From positions 62,001 through 126,000 of the forward strand of contig SUYM01000001.1 of assembly GCA_015060455.1 (NCBI GenBank): DNA of 64,000 nt, given 5' to 3'. Of the stretch, positions 45,513 to 54,936 are shown in pieces; position 1 is the first letter of the stretch, and the number at the start of each line of letters is the position of its first letter. Source of the DNA: Bacteroidales bacterium. Its GTDB lineage: Bacteria; Bacteroidota; Bacteroidia; Bacteroidales; UBA932. The position numbers and the translations under genes were made by a program. The notes under the pieces are model-generated. The model did not search any database and was not told the DNA's origin. It worked only from the letters and a program-made list of their open reading frames with translations.

Positions 45513-48500
45513 TTACAGTATTCCAAGCATGAATTTAGACCAAAGGTTGTCATTCTTTAGCTTAAGTGATGTATCGAAGCATTTCTTTGCCTGATCTGCA
45601 TCACCAAGACCAAGATAACCGAAGCCCATCATGCGATAAGCCATTGTATTGATACCCTCAACTGTAAGGCTTGAAGTTCCTTCTGCACCATAAAAGCTGA
45701 CGATATCTTCAACAACTGCTGCCTTTCCTTCTGCAAGAAGTGCTTCGTAAAGAGCCTTAGCCTCAGCCTTTCTGCCAAGCTTTTCGAGAGCAAGTCCCTT
45801 CCAGTAGCGGCAGAAAGAAAGTTTTGTATTGACTTCAGCTGATTTCTTGTAATATGTAGTCGCCTTTGACTTCTGTCCCATCTTCTCATATGCCTGAGCG
45901 ATGAAATAATAAGCCTGAGCGTCACGAGGGCTTCTCTCATCTACAAGGAATACCTGGTGGTTCATAGGGTACTCGAATGACTTCTCATAAAGAGCAATCG
46001 CTCCCTTATAGTCACCTGCCAGCATCTTCTGATAGCCAGCACAAAGGAGAGCATCCACATAAACCTCATGGAACGAAGCCACACCCTCACGTGTAGGGAA
46101 ATAGCAGTTCTCAAGAAGATCGAGGACATAATCATATTCACCTATGAATGTACCAGTAACAACCTCCTGAGCAAGAGGATAATATCTCTTGACTGCTGTT
46201 GTATGGTGAGACTTCAATATTTCATATCTCTTCTCAACTGACTCACCCTTTGCTTCAAGGACATGCTCCTGCTCCTCAAGATAAAGAGCCTTGTCCGGAG
46301 CGATAGCCACAGCCTTAGCATAACACTTGGCAGCCTCATCATAGTTCTTGGTGTATAGCCAGTTGTACCATCCGAGGTTTCTCCACGCAAGATCCATCCG
46401 CGGATTAAGTTCTACACACTTGGTCCACTGCTGAGCGGCAGCATCCTGCTGCTTGTTGTAAAGGAGGCAACCAAGATAGTAGTATGGCTTGTCGCTCTGA
46501 GGGAAATACTCCTTAGCCTTCTCGAGTACTGGAATAGTCTCAAGACGGAAAGGATTGCAGTAGTCAACCGGCATTGCGAGAGCTGCCTCGTACATAGCCT
46601 TGTCACCATTGAGGTAACCAAGCCACATCTTCACTGTAGGATATGCCTTCAATGCATCTGCCTCAGAAAGAATCTTCACAGCCTCATCCTTGAAACCGTT
46701 GTGAAGGTAAAGGATTGCAAGTTCAAGATAGTCCTCGATCTCACCTCCCATAAGTTTCACATACGCAGATGTTCCGTTGAGTTTATCAAGTTCATATGTC
46801 GAGTAGATATTGAGCGGATCAACTGCAAGAATGTCTTCGAGAAGAGCCTTAGCCTGATCCTTGCGGCCTTCGACACGAAGGATTGATGCCTTGAGGTTCA
46901 CAGCATTCCAGTTGTTGCCGTTATTCTGGATAGCCTCATCAAGACGGATAAGGGCATTCTGATAATCCTTCACCTGAGAATACATCTGAGCGAGCTGATA
47001 GTTTGCAGGCGAGTTATATGCAAAGTTCCATGTAGCCCTGTAAAGAGTATCCATAGCCTCGGCATACTTGCCCTGAGTCTTGAGGATAACTCCAAGATTG
47101 TACATAGCCTCGCAATCAGCCGGACGGGTATAATCGTGAGTCTGACGACGGATTGCGCGACGCAGATGCGCTGCAGCTTTTTCAAACTCGCCGTTCTTGC
47201 GGAGAATAACGCCCATCTGAGTATTTGAACGTGTATCACCCGGATCTCTGCGAAGTACTTCAAGGAAGTAATCTGCGGGATTCACGAACGGATTATGGAA
47301 CTGAAGGTTTCTGAGACCTACAAAATAGCACTCCTCATTGTTCTCTATCTCGTGAGGACGACGCGGACGGTCTACGATCTCAGGAAGCGGCTTGTCATAA
47401 CTTGTATCCTTGCGCGGAGTATAACTGAGTACAGGCTTGCCGTCAGCCTCATAAAGATTCATTGTGATCTCGTATGGCTGATATGTTGCATCAAGTTTCA
47501 CAGTCTCTACGAAAGGCTTGTCAGGAGCAATTGTAAGGATATTCTCATATATCTTCTGACCACCCTTCACAAGTTCTACCTTCATGCCCTCCTTAGCCTC
47601 AGTCGTATTCACTCCGAGGAGGTACTTACCCTTGCCCTGAGGTTCAAAGTTCATTGCAGCAAGCGTGTTACCTGCCTTTACGCCCTTGATGTTGCGGATA
47701 CCATAATAATACTGAGTGAATTTCTTCACTTCATATGGCTTGTTCCAGTTATAGTCTGGCTGATTGTCAGAGTATGCACCCATCATAAGTTCGATGTAGT
47801 GACCAGAATCATCTGTAAGAATCTTTGTATCCCACATTGAGTTAGGACCCCACAACCAGAATTTTCCACCCTTGTTGATGTGGTGATTTGCTGTAAGCAT
47901 GGTTCCAGCATCCTGTCCGTGGTCATAACCTGCAACGAAATCCTCCTTAAGGTCATGAACAAACATTGAGTTTGACATATAGTGATTCTTCCACCATGAC
48001 ACATCCACATTATCATTGTAGAACTGCATGTCGTTGAATGTCTCATGAGTGATAGGCCAGTGCGCAAACCAATTCTTACAGTGGAATGTCACGAAATCGA
48101 CACTCTGTGGGAAGATGATCTGGTAGTTCTCATCCACCTTAGTAGCCACGTTAGACCAGTAAAGGAGTGAGTTGTCATCAGCTGTAGAGTTGATGAGACG
48201 GCCGTTGATCTCCATATAAGACTTGCCAGGGCGGAGAGTTACTCCGATAGCCCACTGCATTCTGTGACGGAACTCTACCTCACCTACCCAGATAGTCTTG
48301 CTGCCGTCCTCGTTCTCCACGATCTTGCAGTCAACTGGCATGTTGGTAGTATTTCTGTGGTGGTGGAACACATTCCACTCCACACCGCCTGAGATCCATG
48401 AACCGAGCATACCTACGTTTGCTGGCTTCACTACCTCATTGTGATAGAAGATATCGTAGCCGTTTGTCTTATCTACAGCATAGAAAAGACGGCCTCCGAT

Positions 48501-48809
48501 CTCAGGAAGGATGCAAAGTTGCACATATTCGTTCTCAAGGAACAGGGCTCTATATGTACGGTTCTCCTTCTGGCGTTCCATCTTCTCGTTGACTACATAC
48601 ATATTGTCATCAAGAACGTATGGATATACACTTCTTCGGGCACGCTGGTAAGACCAGTCGCGCTCGAAGATAGGAGCTGTCTCCGGAGCTGAGCCGATGT
48701 AGGTCGGCATCTCAAGAGTTCCCTCCCAGGCCTTGACGCCTGCCTCCTGAGCGGAGGCAGCGCAAAGCATAAGAAAAAGTGATGATATCGTAAGTAAGAT
48801 TTTCTTCAT
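45513..48809 (-). CDS. DUF5107-like + TPR protein, secreted
   Basis: 1098 aa; N-terminal beta-rich region (PEIGGRLFYAVDKTNGYDIFYHN), C-terminal TPR repeats. Confidence 0.7.
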   Translation of the reverse strand: MKKILLTISSLFLMLCAASAQEAGVKAWEGTLEMPTYIGSAPETAPIFERDWSYQRARRSVYPYVLDDNMYVVNEKMERQKENRTYRALFLENEYVQLCILPEIGGRLFYAVDKTNGYDIFYHNEVVKPANVGMLGSWISGGVEWNVFHHHRNTTNMPVDCKIVENEDGSKTIWVGEVEFRHRMQWAIGVTLRPGKSYMEINGRLINSTADDNSLLYWSNVATKVDENYQIIFPQSVDFVTFHCKNWFAHWPITHETFNDMQFYNDNVDVSWWKNHYMSNSMFVHDLKEDFVAGYDHGQDAGTMLTANHHINKGGKFWLWGPNSMWDTKILTDDSGHYIELMMGAYSDNQPDYNWNKPYEVKKFTQYYYGIRNIKGVKAGNTLAAMNFEPQGKGKYLLGVNTTEAKEGMKVELVKGGQKIYENILTIAPDKPFVETVKLDATYQPYEITMNLYEADGKPVLSYTPRKDTSYDKPLPEIVDRPRRPHEIENNEECYFVGLRNLQFHNPFVNPADYFLEVLRRDPGDTRSNTQMGVILRKNGEFEKAAAHLRRAIRRQTHDYTRPADCEAMYNLGVILKTQGKYAEAMDTLYRATWNFAYNSPANYQLAQMYSQVKDYQNALIRLDEAIQNNGNNWNAVNLKASILRVEGRKDQAKALLEDILAVDPLNIYSTYELDKLNGTSAYVKLMGGEIEDYLELAILYLHNGFKDEAVKILSEADALKAYPTVKMWLGYLNGDKAMYEAALAMPVDYCNPFRLETIPVLEKAKEYFPQSDKPYYYLGCLLYNKQQDAAAQQWTKCVELNPRMDLAWRNLGWYNWLYTKNYDEAAKCYAKAVAIAPDKALYLEEQEHVLEAKGESVEKRYEILKSHHTTAVKRYYPLAQEVVTGTFIGEYDYVLDLLENCYFPTREGVASFHEVYVDALLCAGYQKMLAGDYKGAIALYEKSFEYPMNHQVFLVDERSPRDAQAYYFIAQAYEKMGQKSKATTYYKKSAEVNTKLSFCRYWKGLALEKLGRKAEAKALYEALLAEGKAAVVEDIVSFYGAEGTSSLTVEGINTMAYRMMGFGYLGLGDADQAKKCFDTSLKLKNDNLWSKFMLGIL

Positions 48810-48820
48810 TATCCGTTATT

Positions 48821-51154
48821 TTAGTCTACCCAAGTTACGTTAGTTACTGTAGTTGCGTAGTTGGTGTTGTCACCAGCAGTTGTAGTATTTACAAGCTCAT
48901 TATAAACCTTGTAATTATCCTTAGTGATTGTACTCTCAACATTCTTGTTCTTGATCTTGGCCTTTGTTCCAACACCTACAGTCATATCAGAGATAGATAC
49001 ATTTGCAAGTGAAACTCCAACAACAAGTCCTGCACAAAGGTCTACATTGCTGGTTCCGACACAATCAAATGAAGGTTTTGAAGAACCACCTGAGATGGTT
49101 ACACCATCATATGCAGCTCCTACGATACCACCGGCAACACCGATAGAAAGACCCTGATATGACTCAAGGCTACCTGCCATCACATTGTTTGTGAATGTAG
49201 CATTCTTCGAATATCCTGAAATACCACCGATGAAATGTCTCTGTCCTGACCAGCCATCAGTTACAACACCTGAGTTAGTACAGCCCGAAATTGTAGCCTT
49301 TGCATCAGATCTACCATTGATAAGACCTGCGATACCACCAGCTGTTGCATGTCTTGCAGCCTTACCATCAGCACCTGCACTCGTCAATTCAATAACAACA
49401 CTATATCTTGGGTTATGGAGAATTGTACCGCTGTTAGTACAGTTTTTAATTACTGTATTATATCCATTATTCGCCTCCACACAGTGTGGGTTTCCTGAAC
49501 TGTGGCTCTGAACGCCCTGACCAAGGATACCGCCCACACATGATGAACCGTCATTTGATCCCTCACCATTTGAAATACGTGAGACATGACCTGAGTTAGA
49601 GCAGCTGTCGAATTCGACTCCGTCAAGAACTACAAGACCGCAGATACCACCTACAGCTGAAATAGTTGTCTTTCTAGCTGGTCCGACAACAGTAATCTTA
49701 AGATCACCTTCGTTGACACACTTTTCAAATTTACCTGGAGTAACGCCAGTATGAGCAGTATAACCTACAGAACTTACACCAGGCTTATCTGTAACTGTGT
49801 GTCCGATCGCAGCAAAACCACCGGCGATACATGGAGTACTGAAAGTAGTATTTGCAGCGATAGTTCCAAGTGTTGCATTGACTCTTGTATATCCTGTGTT
49901 CTTACAATTCTTGATTGTACCACCGTTCTGTCCTACGAAGCAACCAAGTACAAGACCATTTTCAGCAGGTGCAGAATAGTCAAGTTCAGTGTTTACGCTA
50001 TTGTTACAGTTCTCGATTGTACCACGGTTGATCTTCGCGAATGATGAAGCGCCACACCAGTATCCATTAGCAAAGCTTGAATAAGTACCGGCTGTATTAA
50101 GGTTCTTGACAACACCCTCAGCGCCAATCTCTGCGAAAAGCGGAGTTGTTCTTTCTGGGCTAGTGAGCGTGTGGCCATTACCGTCAAATGTACCATTGAA
50201 TTCAACGGAAACATACTTGAAGTTTCCTGACTCAAGAGTGATATCAGCCATGAGGTTAACCTCGCCATCTTCACCAATAAAAGCATCGTAATCTCCAGCA
50301 TTGACAGCATTTGCAAATGCTATATAGTCATTCACTCCCCAGATACCCTTAGGTTTGAGTTCCATCTCTGTCGAATAAACGACTCCAGCGTTAGCAGCGA
50401 AAGCTACTGTAGACTTGAGAAGCTTGCTATGACCATTAACATCTGTAAGAGTAACTGATACACCAGAAGCATAAGTTCTTGCAGGGATTGCAATAATCAC
50501 TTCCTTACCAGAAGCAAAACCGCTCTCGCATACTACTGATACTGAACTCTCATCATTTGTATCATTTACAAGCGTAGCCTCTGCAAAATTTGCAGTAAAC
50601 TCTCCGCTCATTGCCTCCTTAGCATTACCTTTGATGCTTACACTCTTTACAGCAGCACCATCAGTAGTAGTAACCTTGATCTGCATATATGCAACAGCAT
50701 GCTCGAAAGCAAGCTTTCCTGCTGTCTCGCTGTATCCTATCATAATAGCAGCTGCTGGATCGAAGTCACCCTCTACATATGTCTGCTCTGCAGGGATAAC
50801 TACAGTTGCCTGTCCGTCAACAAGGGACTCAGGCTTATATGCTGATGCAGGATAAACTGAACAATACGGAGCAGACACCTCATCAGCAAAAGAGAATACT
50901 GCCTTCCTTGCATTTCCTGTATCAACAGTAAGATCTGCTGACTCCTGTCCGTTTACAGAAATCACATCACTGGCAGTCCAATTTACTGAATAATAATCAC
51001 CATTGTCCACCAATGTTGTCTTAGACTCAACTGCAGAAGGAGAAGTTACCTCAATTGCATATGCGCCATTTTCTGCCTCTGGTGTATGCACTGGCTCATT
51101 CTTCTGACATCCGGCAGCTATAAGCGCCAATAAAATAAAAATATTCTTTTTCAT
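48821..51154 (-). CDS. Lipoprotein: fimbrillin-like N-terminal domain + GLUG/beta-helix-like repeats
   Basis: Start placed at MKKNIFI; LIAAGCQK lipobox; repeats GTIENCNNS, GTIKNCKNTG, TVIKNCTNSG, ATISGCTNSG. Confidence 0.72.
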   Translation of the reverse strand: MKKNIFILLALIAAGCQKNEPVHTPEAENGAYAIEVTSPSAVESKTTLVDNGDYYSVNWTASDVISVNGQESADLTVDTGNARKAVFSFADEVSAPYCSVYPASAYKPESLVDGQATVVIPAEQTYVEGDFDPAAAIMIGYSETAGKLAFEHAVAYMQIKVTTTDGAAVKSVSIKGNAKEAMSGEFTANFAEATLVNDTNDESSVSVVCESGFASGKEVIIAIPARTYASGVSVTLTDVNGHSKLLKSTVAFAANAGVVYSTEMELKPKGIWGVNDYIAFANAVNAGDYDAFIGEDGEVNLMADITLESGNFKYVSVEFNGTFDGNGHTLTSPERTTPLFAEIGAEGVVKNLNTAGTYSSFANGYWCGASSFAKINRGTIENCNNSVNTELDYSAPAENGLVLGCFVGQNGGTIKNCKNTGYTRVNATLGTIAANTTFSTPCIAGGFAAIGHTVTDKPGVSSVGYTAHTGVTPGKFEKCVNEGDLKITVVGPARKTTISAVGGICGLVVLDGVEFDSCSNSGHVSRISNGEGSNDGSSCVGGILGQGVQSHSSGNPHCVEANNGYNTVIKNCTNSGTILHNPRYSVVIELTSAGADGKAARHATAGGIAGLINGRSDAKATISGCTNSGVVTDGWSGQRHFIGGISGYSKNATFTNNVMAGSLESYQGLSIGVAGGIVGAAYDGVTISGGSSKPSFDCVGTSNVDLCAGLVVGVSLANVSISDMTVGVGTKAKIKNKNVESTITKDNYKVYNELVNTTTAGDNTNYATTVTNVTWVD

Positions 51155-51165
51155 ATCTCTTAATC

Positions 51166-51306
51166 TTAATTTTCCCAATCAAATTCGAATGCATTCTTCT
51201 GAAGATCATCCAGCTCTCCAGATGAGGTACATAGTACACCCTCGTTATTCACTGTCATGACAGTTACAGTAGGGCAATAATAAACTGTTGATTTGTTGTT
51301 TTTCAT
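51166..51306 (-). CDS. 46-aa small protein (not in supplied ORF track)
   Basis: ATG...TAA encodes MKNNKSTVYYCPTVTVMTVNNEGVLCTSSGELDDLQKNAFEFDWEN; fills the only sizeable gap in the operon, 5 bp and 11 bp from its neighbours. Confidence 0.65.
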   Translation of the reverse strand: MKNNKSTVYYCPTVTVMTVNNEGVLCTSSGELDDLQKNAFEFDWEN

Positions 51307-51311
51307 ATTGA

Positions 51312-53162
51312 TTATAAATTATTGATTGCTATCCATTTTTTAGTATCAGTAGCCGCTGTGCCTGATACAGCATCCTCAAAAGCTCCGGCGGAGTCAAAAA
51401 GTGCAAAGTTGCATAGAAGTCTGCCATTGGTGATTTCAAGAGCACTTCTTGGTACTGCAATCTCTACAAGATATCCATTATCCTTATCTGAAGTATTGCC
51501 TGGAGTACCGTCATAAGCAGCTCTTGCCGTGATACCAAACTCTTTCGATCTCCATCCACCTGAATATTGGTCGGTATTTTTAAGTCCGTTACATCCAACC
51601 TTGACTCTCACTGCCTTCGCTGTCAACTTATCATTTTCAACCTCAGGTGAAAGCATGATTGTGACATTGTCTGAATTAGACAGATTATCATCTTTAACCT
51701 CAACAAGGAAATAAATATTCTCACTATCATGCGAACAACGAAGAGTTGCCTCTATCGGAGACTCGGATCCAAGGAAGAGAGCATCATCGGTCTTCTGCCA
51801 CTCTCTATTATCCGCATCCAAATTTGCCTGTCTTGCAGTAGCTCTGATACTATGGTTGAGGGCAAATCTGGCCAGCATAAGAGTAGACCTGTCGCTTCCT
51901 GTCACAGATGCCTCTGTTGAAGTCCTGCAGAATATTGCAGAATGAGGAGAATCGACCTCCATTCCTCCCCAACTGCCTTTGTGAGGAAGAGAGATATAAT
52001 CACCAGTGAAATTGCGAGCGCGCGCATCACCCATTGTATAATGCATCTTGCTGTCCTTTGAATTGGAATATGCGACAACTGTCTCTCCTGACGGGAATTG
52101 AACGAGGTAAGGACCGCCACCCGACAAGAAATTATCAAGTCTCTCACAATCTGCAACTTCGTCACCAGTAAGGTGTTTCCACTGGCCATCCTCCGGAGAA
52201 TATACCACAGATATGAAATATGTCTGCTTGTTAGAAAGGTCTCTTGATGCTACACACTCTGTAGCAAAAGCCATCTGATTTGTTCCGTTAAGAATGACAC
52301 CGACGGCCATCTGGTCTGTATAGAAATTGGTCTGATTCAGATCACTCCACCATTTCTTTCTCATCACTCTATATGGTTCATTTCCAACAGCAGGTGACCA
52401 GATATTGCCACCGTCATTTGAAACTACGAGTGATGTTCCTGAGTGGCTGCCGCTGATCCATGGACGGCTCTCTGCAAAATAACAGTGAAGTTCACCTGAC
52501 TCGAACTCCATCAGATGAGCCTCCCAGCAAGGACCGTTGTATATAGTCTGCTCATTGGTCCAGGTCTTTCCACAGTCTTTAGATCTTCTGATGACCAATC
52601 CCTGATCACTCTTGCTGTTGATGTAATTATATGTATTTGGCGCGCGGAAAGCAGCTACTGCAAGGAAGTCGCCATTAGACAGAACGATACCGTTTCCGTT
52701 GGTGTAATGTCTTGTATCGCTTCCTGTAGTTGTCGTCACACTCCTGCTTGCAAAAAGTTTTGCAGGAGTTGTCCATGTCTTAAGATCGCTGCTCAAGGCA
52801 TAATATACATCTTTTCCGTTATTAGTACTCAGATCTGTATTAGCAGGCGTCTGCCACATCTGGATGTAAGTACCATCTGACATGCGGCGGATACGAGGAT
52901 ATCTCGGATATTGATATCCCTCAGAAGCCCCATGCTCCTGAAGTGTGTTATACATCATCTTCAAGGCAGACCTCGAGTAGTCATCTTCATGGGAATTGAT
53001 CTCGTCCGCTGTCTGATTCAATTCCATGAACGGAGTAAAAGTCAAGGTTTTCTGTTCACCCTTTAAAGATTGCCCACCGGTAATGCCTCGATTGTCTTTG
53101 TCGCATGCAGATGCGACAAAGATCAATGAACATGTCAAGATGGAAATAAACATATCTCTCAT
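51312..53162 (-). CDS. Lipoprotein: sialidase-like propeller + CBM9-like domain, without the fimbrillin-like domain
   Basis: Colinear with the C-terminal two-thirds of 25244-27895; SKDCGKTW, SNDGGNIWSP Asp boxes; FVASACDKD lipobox. Confidence 0.7.
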   Translation of the reverse strand: MRDMFISILTCSLIFVASACDKDNRGITGGQSLKGEQKTLTFTPFMELNQTADEINSHEDDYSRSALKMMYNTLQEHGASEGYQYPRYPRIRRMSDGTYIQMWQTPANTDLSTNNGKDVYYALSSDLKTWTTPAKLFASRSVTTTTGSDTRHYTNGNGIVLSNGDFLAVAAFRAPNTYNYINSKSDQGLVIRRSKDCGKTWTNEQTIYNGPCWEAHLMEFESGELHCYFAESRPWISGSHSGTSLVVSNDGGNIWSPAVGNEPYRVMRKKWWSDLNQTNFYTDQMAVGVILNGTNQMAFATECVASRDLSNKQTYFISVVYSPEDGQWKHLTGDEVADCERLDNFLSGGGPYLVQFPSGETVVAYSNSKDSKMHYTMGDARARNFTGDYISLPHKGSWGGMEVDSPHSAIFCRTSTEASVTGSDRSTLMLARFALNHSIRATARQANLDADNREWQKTDDALFLGSESPIEATLRCSHDSENIYFLVEVKDDNLSNSDNVTIMLSPEVENDKLTAKAVRVKVGCNGLKNTDQYSGGWRSKEFGITARAAYDGTPGNTSDKDNGYLVEIAVPRSALEITNGRLLCNFALFDSAGAFEDAVSGTAATDTKKWIAINNL

Positions 53163-53171
53163 AAAGTTAAA

Positions 53172-54932
53172 TTAAAGCCAGCCGTCATTCTGCTGGAGGT
53201 TAGTATTCTTCTCACGCTCTGTTGAAGGTATCGGCCATTTCCAATACTCTTCTCCACCCCATGAGTATGTATAAACCGGATCTCCCCATACATGCTGGAG
53301 ACCATTATTTATTGCAAACTTATCTTTCTTCCATGTTCCCCAGCGGAGTTCATCATAGTAAAGCTGTTCCTCGCAAGCAAGTTCCCACTTCTTCTCCTTG
53401 TAGATTCTCTCTCTCATCTGATCCTTGTTCATAACCTGGGTGTACTCGTTTGTTCCAAGAGCCTGAACGCCGGCACGAGATCTTACCTGATTTACATATT
53501 GCATTGCCTCAGCATATCTTCCCTGCTCGTTGACAGCCTCTGCGAGTGAAAGGAGTACATCGGCATAACGGAATACAGGAACATCGATTGGATTGTACTG
53601 GATGTTAGTGCTTTCTCTTCCGACTGCTACGAATTTACGGATCATGTAAAGCATCTGATTTGTCTGTGATCCTCTAAGGTCAAGTTGCGGAGCCTCCCAG
53701 TTTCTATATGGGTAACGCATTGTATAAACGGACTCAGCACCAGATGCACCACCCTTATATTCTGCATAAGGAGTAATTGCTGTAGCGGCAAGACGCGGAT
53801 CCCTGTTAGCATAAGCAGCCTTGATACGAGTTTCATTTCCAGTTGCATCGTACTCCGACATCTTTGCACCGTATGTTGACATCTGTGAAATCTCACTGTC
53901 ACTCATATTATTACGGAGGAAATATACGCTTCTCTCTTTTGGAGACATCTCATTATATCCCGGGATATAATCGTTCCAATCAAACGGCTTTCCGTTCTTC
54001 TCCTCATAACTGTTCACGAAATTCGTGTTAAGAAGGAACTCGCTATTACCGAATCCGGTAGTACAATAACTTCCATAGAGGAAACTGAAGCAGTTACCAT
54101 TACCACTCTTGGCAACCATCTGGACTGAGAAAATCATTTCATCACATCTCTCGTTCTCCTCAGTAAACAATTTGTCGTATCCGCCTGTATAAAGTGCATA
54201 TCCAAGTTTTCCGACCTCTTCAAAATCTGCCTCAGCCAGCTCATATTCCTTCAACCACATATAAACCTTTCCACGGAGAGTATATGCGGCACCCTTTGTA
54301 ATACGACCATAATCTGCACTGCCCTTGTCAATCTTAGCAGGGAGAGCTTCACACTCGATTGCAGCAGTACAATCATCGATAATCAACTGCCACACCTGCT
54401 CCTCTGTAGAACGAGGCTTTGTATATTCAGCCGGAGCATAATTCTCCAGATAGATTGGAACGCCTCTCCAAAGGCAATTCAGACGATAATAATGATATGC
54501 ACGGATAAACTTACACTCTGCAATTCTTTTTGCCTTCTGTTCATCAGTCATATCAGGAACTCTGTGCATGTTGTTGATAACATCATTTGCACGATTTATA
54601 CCCTCATAATATCTCTTCCAATAAGTAAGGAAAAGAGAATTATTGGTCTGGATCTTTCCTGTCAGATAGTTATACTTAGATGTGCAAAGGCTGTTTGTCG
54701 GGTCCATTACAGATGAAAAGGCATCCCAATTAACCCTGGCAGCATCCACAGTCACATAGTCGTAAATCAGGTTACTATACACACCATTCACAACATTCTC
54801 AGCCAAGAAAGCAGATTCAAATGCAGTCTCAGAGCTGATCTTGTCATAAGGACGTCTTCCAAGGAAGTCCTCACAAGATGTCAGCGCGATGAACGCGATG
54901 AGTATCAAATATATTTTCTTCATGATAGCCAA
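53172..54932 (-). CDS. SusD/RagB family lipoprotein
   Basis: 586 aa; LTSCEDFLGRRPYDKISSETAF; C-terminal RMRERIYKEKKWELACEEQLYYDELRW. Confidence 0.95.
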   Translation of the reverse strand: MAIMKKIYLILIAFIALTSCEDFLGRRPYDKISSETAFESAFLAENVVNGVYSNLIYDYVTVDAARVNWDAFSSVMDPTNSLCTSKYNYLTGKIQTNNSLFLTYWKRYYEGINRANDVINNMHRVPDMTDEQKAKRIAECKFIRAYHYYRLNCLWRGVPIYLENYAPAEYTKPRSTEEQVWQLIIDDCTAAIECEALPAKIDKGSADYGRITKGAAYTLRGKVYMWLKEYELAEADFEEVGKLGYALYTGGYDKLFTEENERCDEMIFSVQMVAKSGNGNCFSFLYGSYCTTGFGNSEFLLNTNFVNSYEEKNGKPFDWNDYIPGYNEMSPKERSVYFLRNNMSDSEISQMSTYGAKMSEYDATGNETRIKAAYANRDPRLAATAITPYAEYKGGASGAESVYTMRYPYRNWEAPQLDLRGSQTNQMLYMIRKFVAVGRESTNIQYNPIDVPVFRYADVLLSLAEAVNEQGRYAEAMQYVNQVRSRAGVQALGTNEYTQVMNKDQMRERIYKEKKWELACEEQLYYDELRWGTWKKDKFAINNGLQHVWGDPVYTYSWGGEEYWKWPIPSTEREKNTNLQQNDGWL

Positions 54933-54936
54933 TTAT

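Noticed and set aside
47295-47840. 181-aa plus-strand ORF
   Set aside because: Antisense to the strongly supported DUF5107/TPR gene; no start context or family features.
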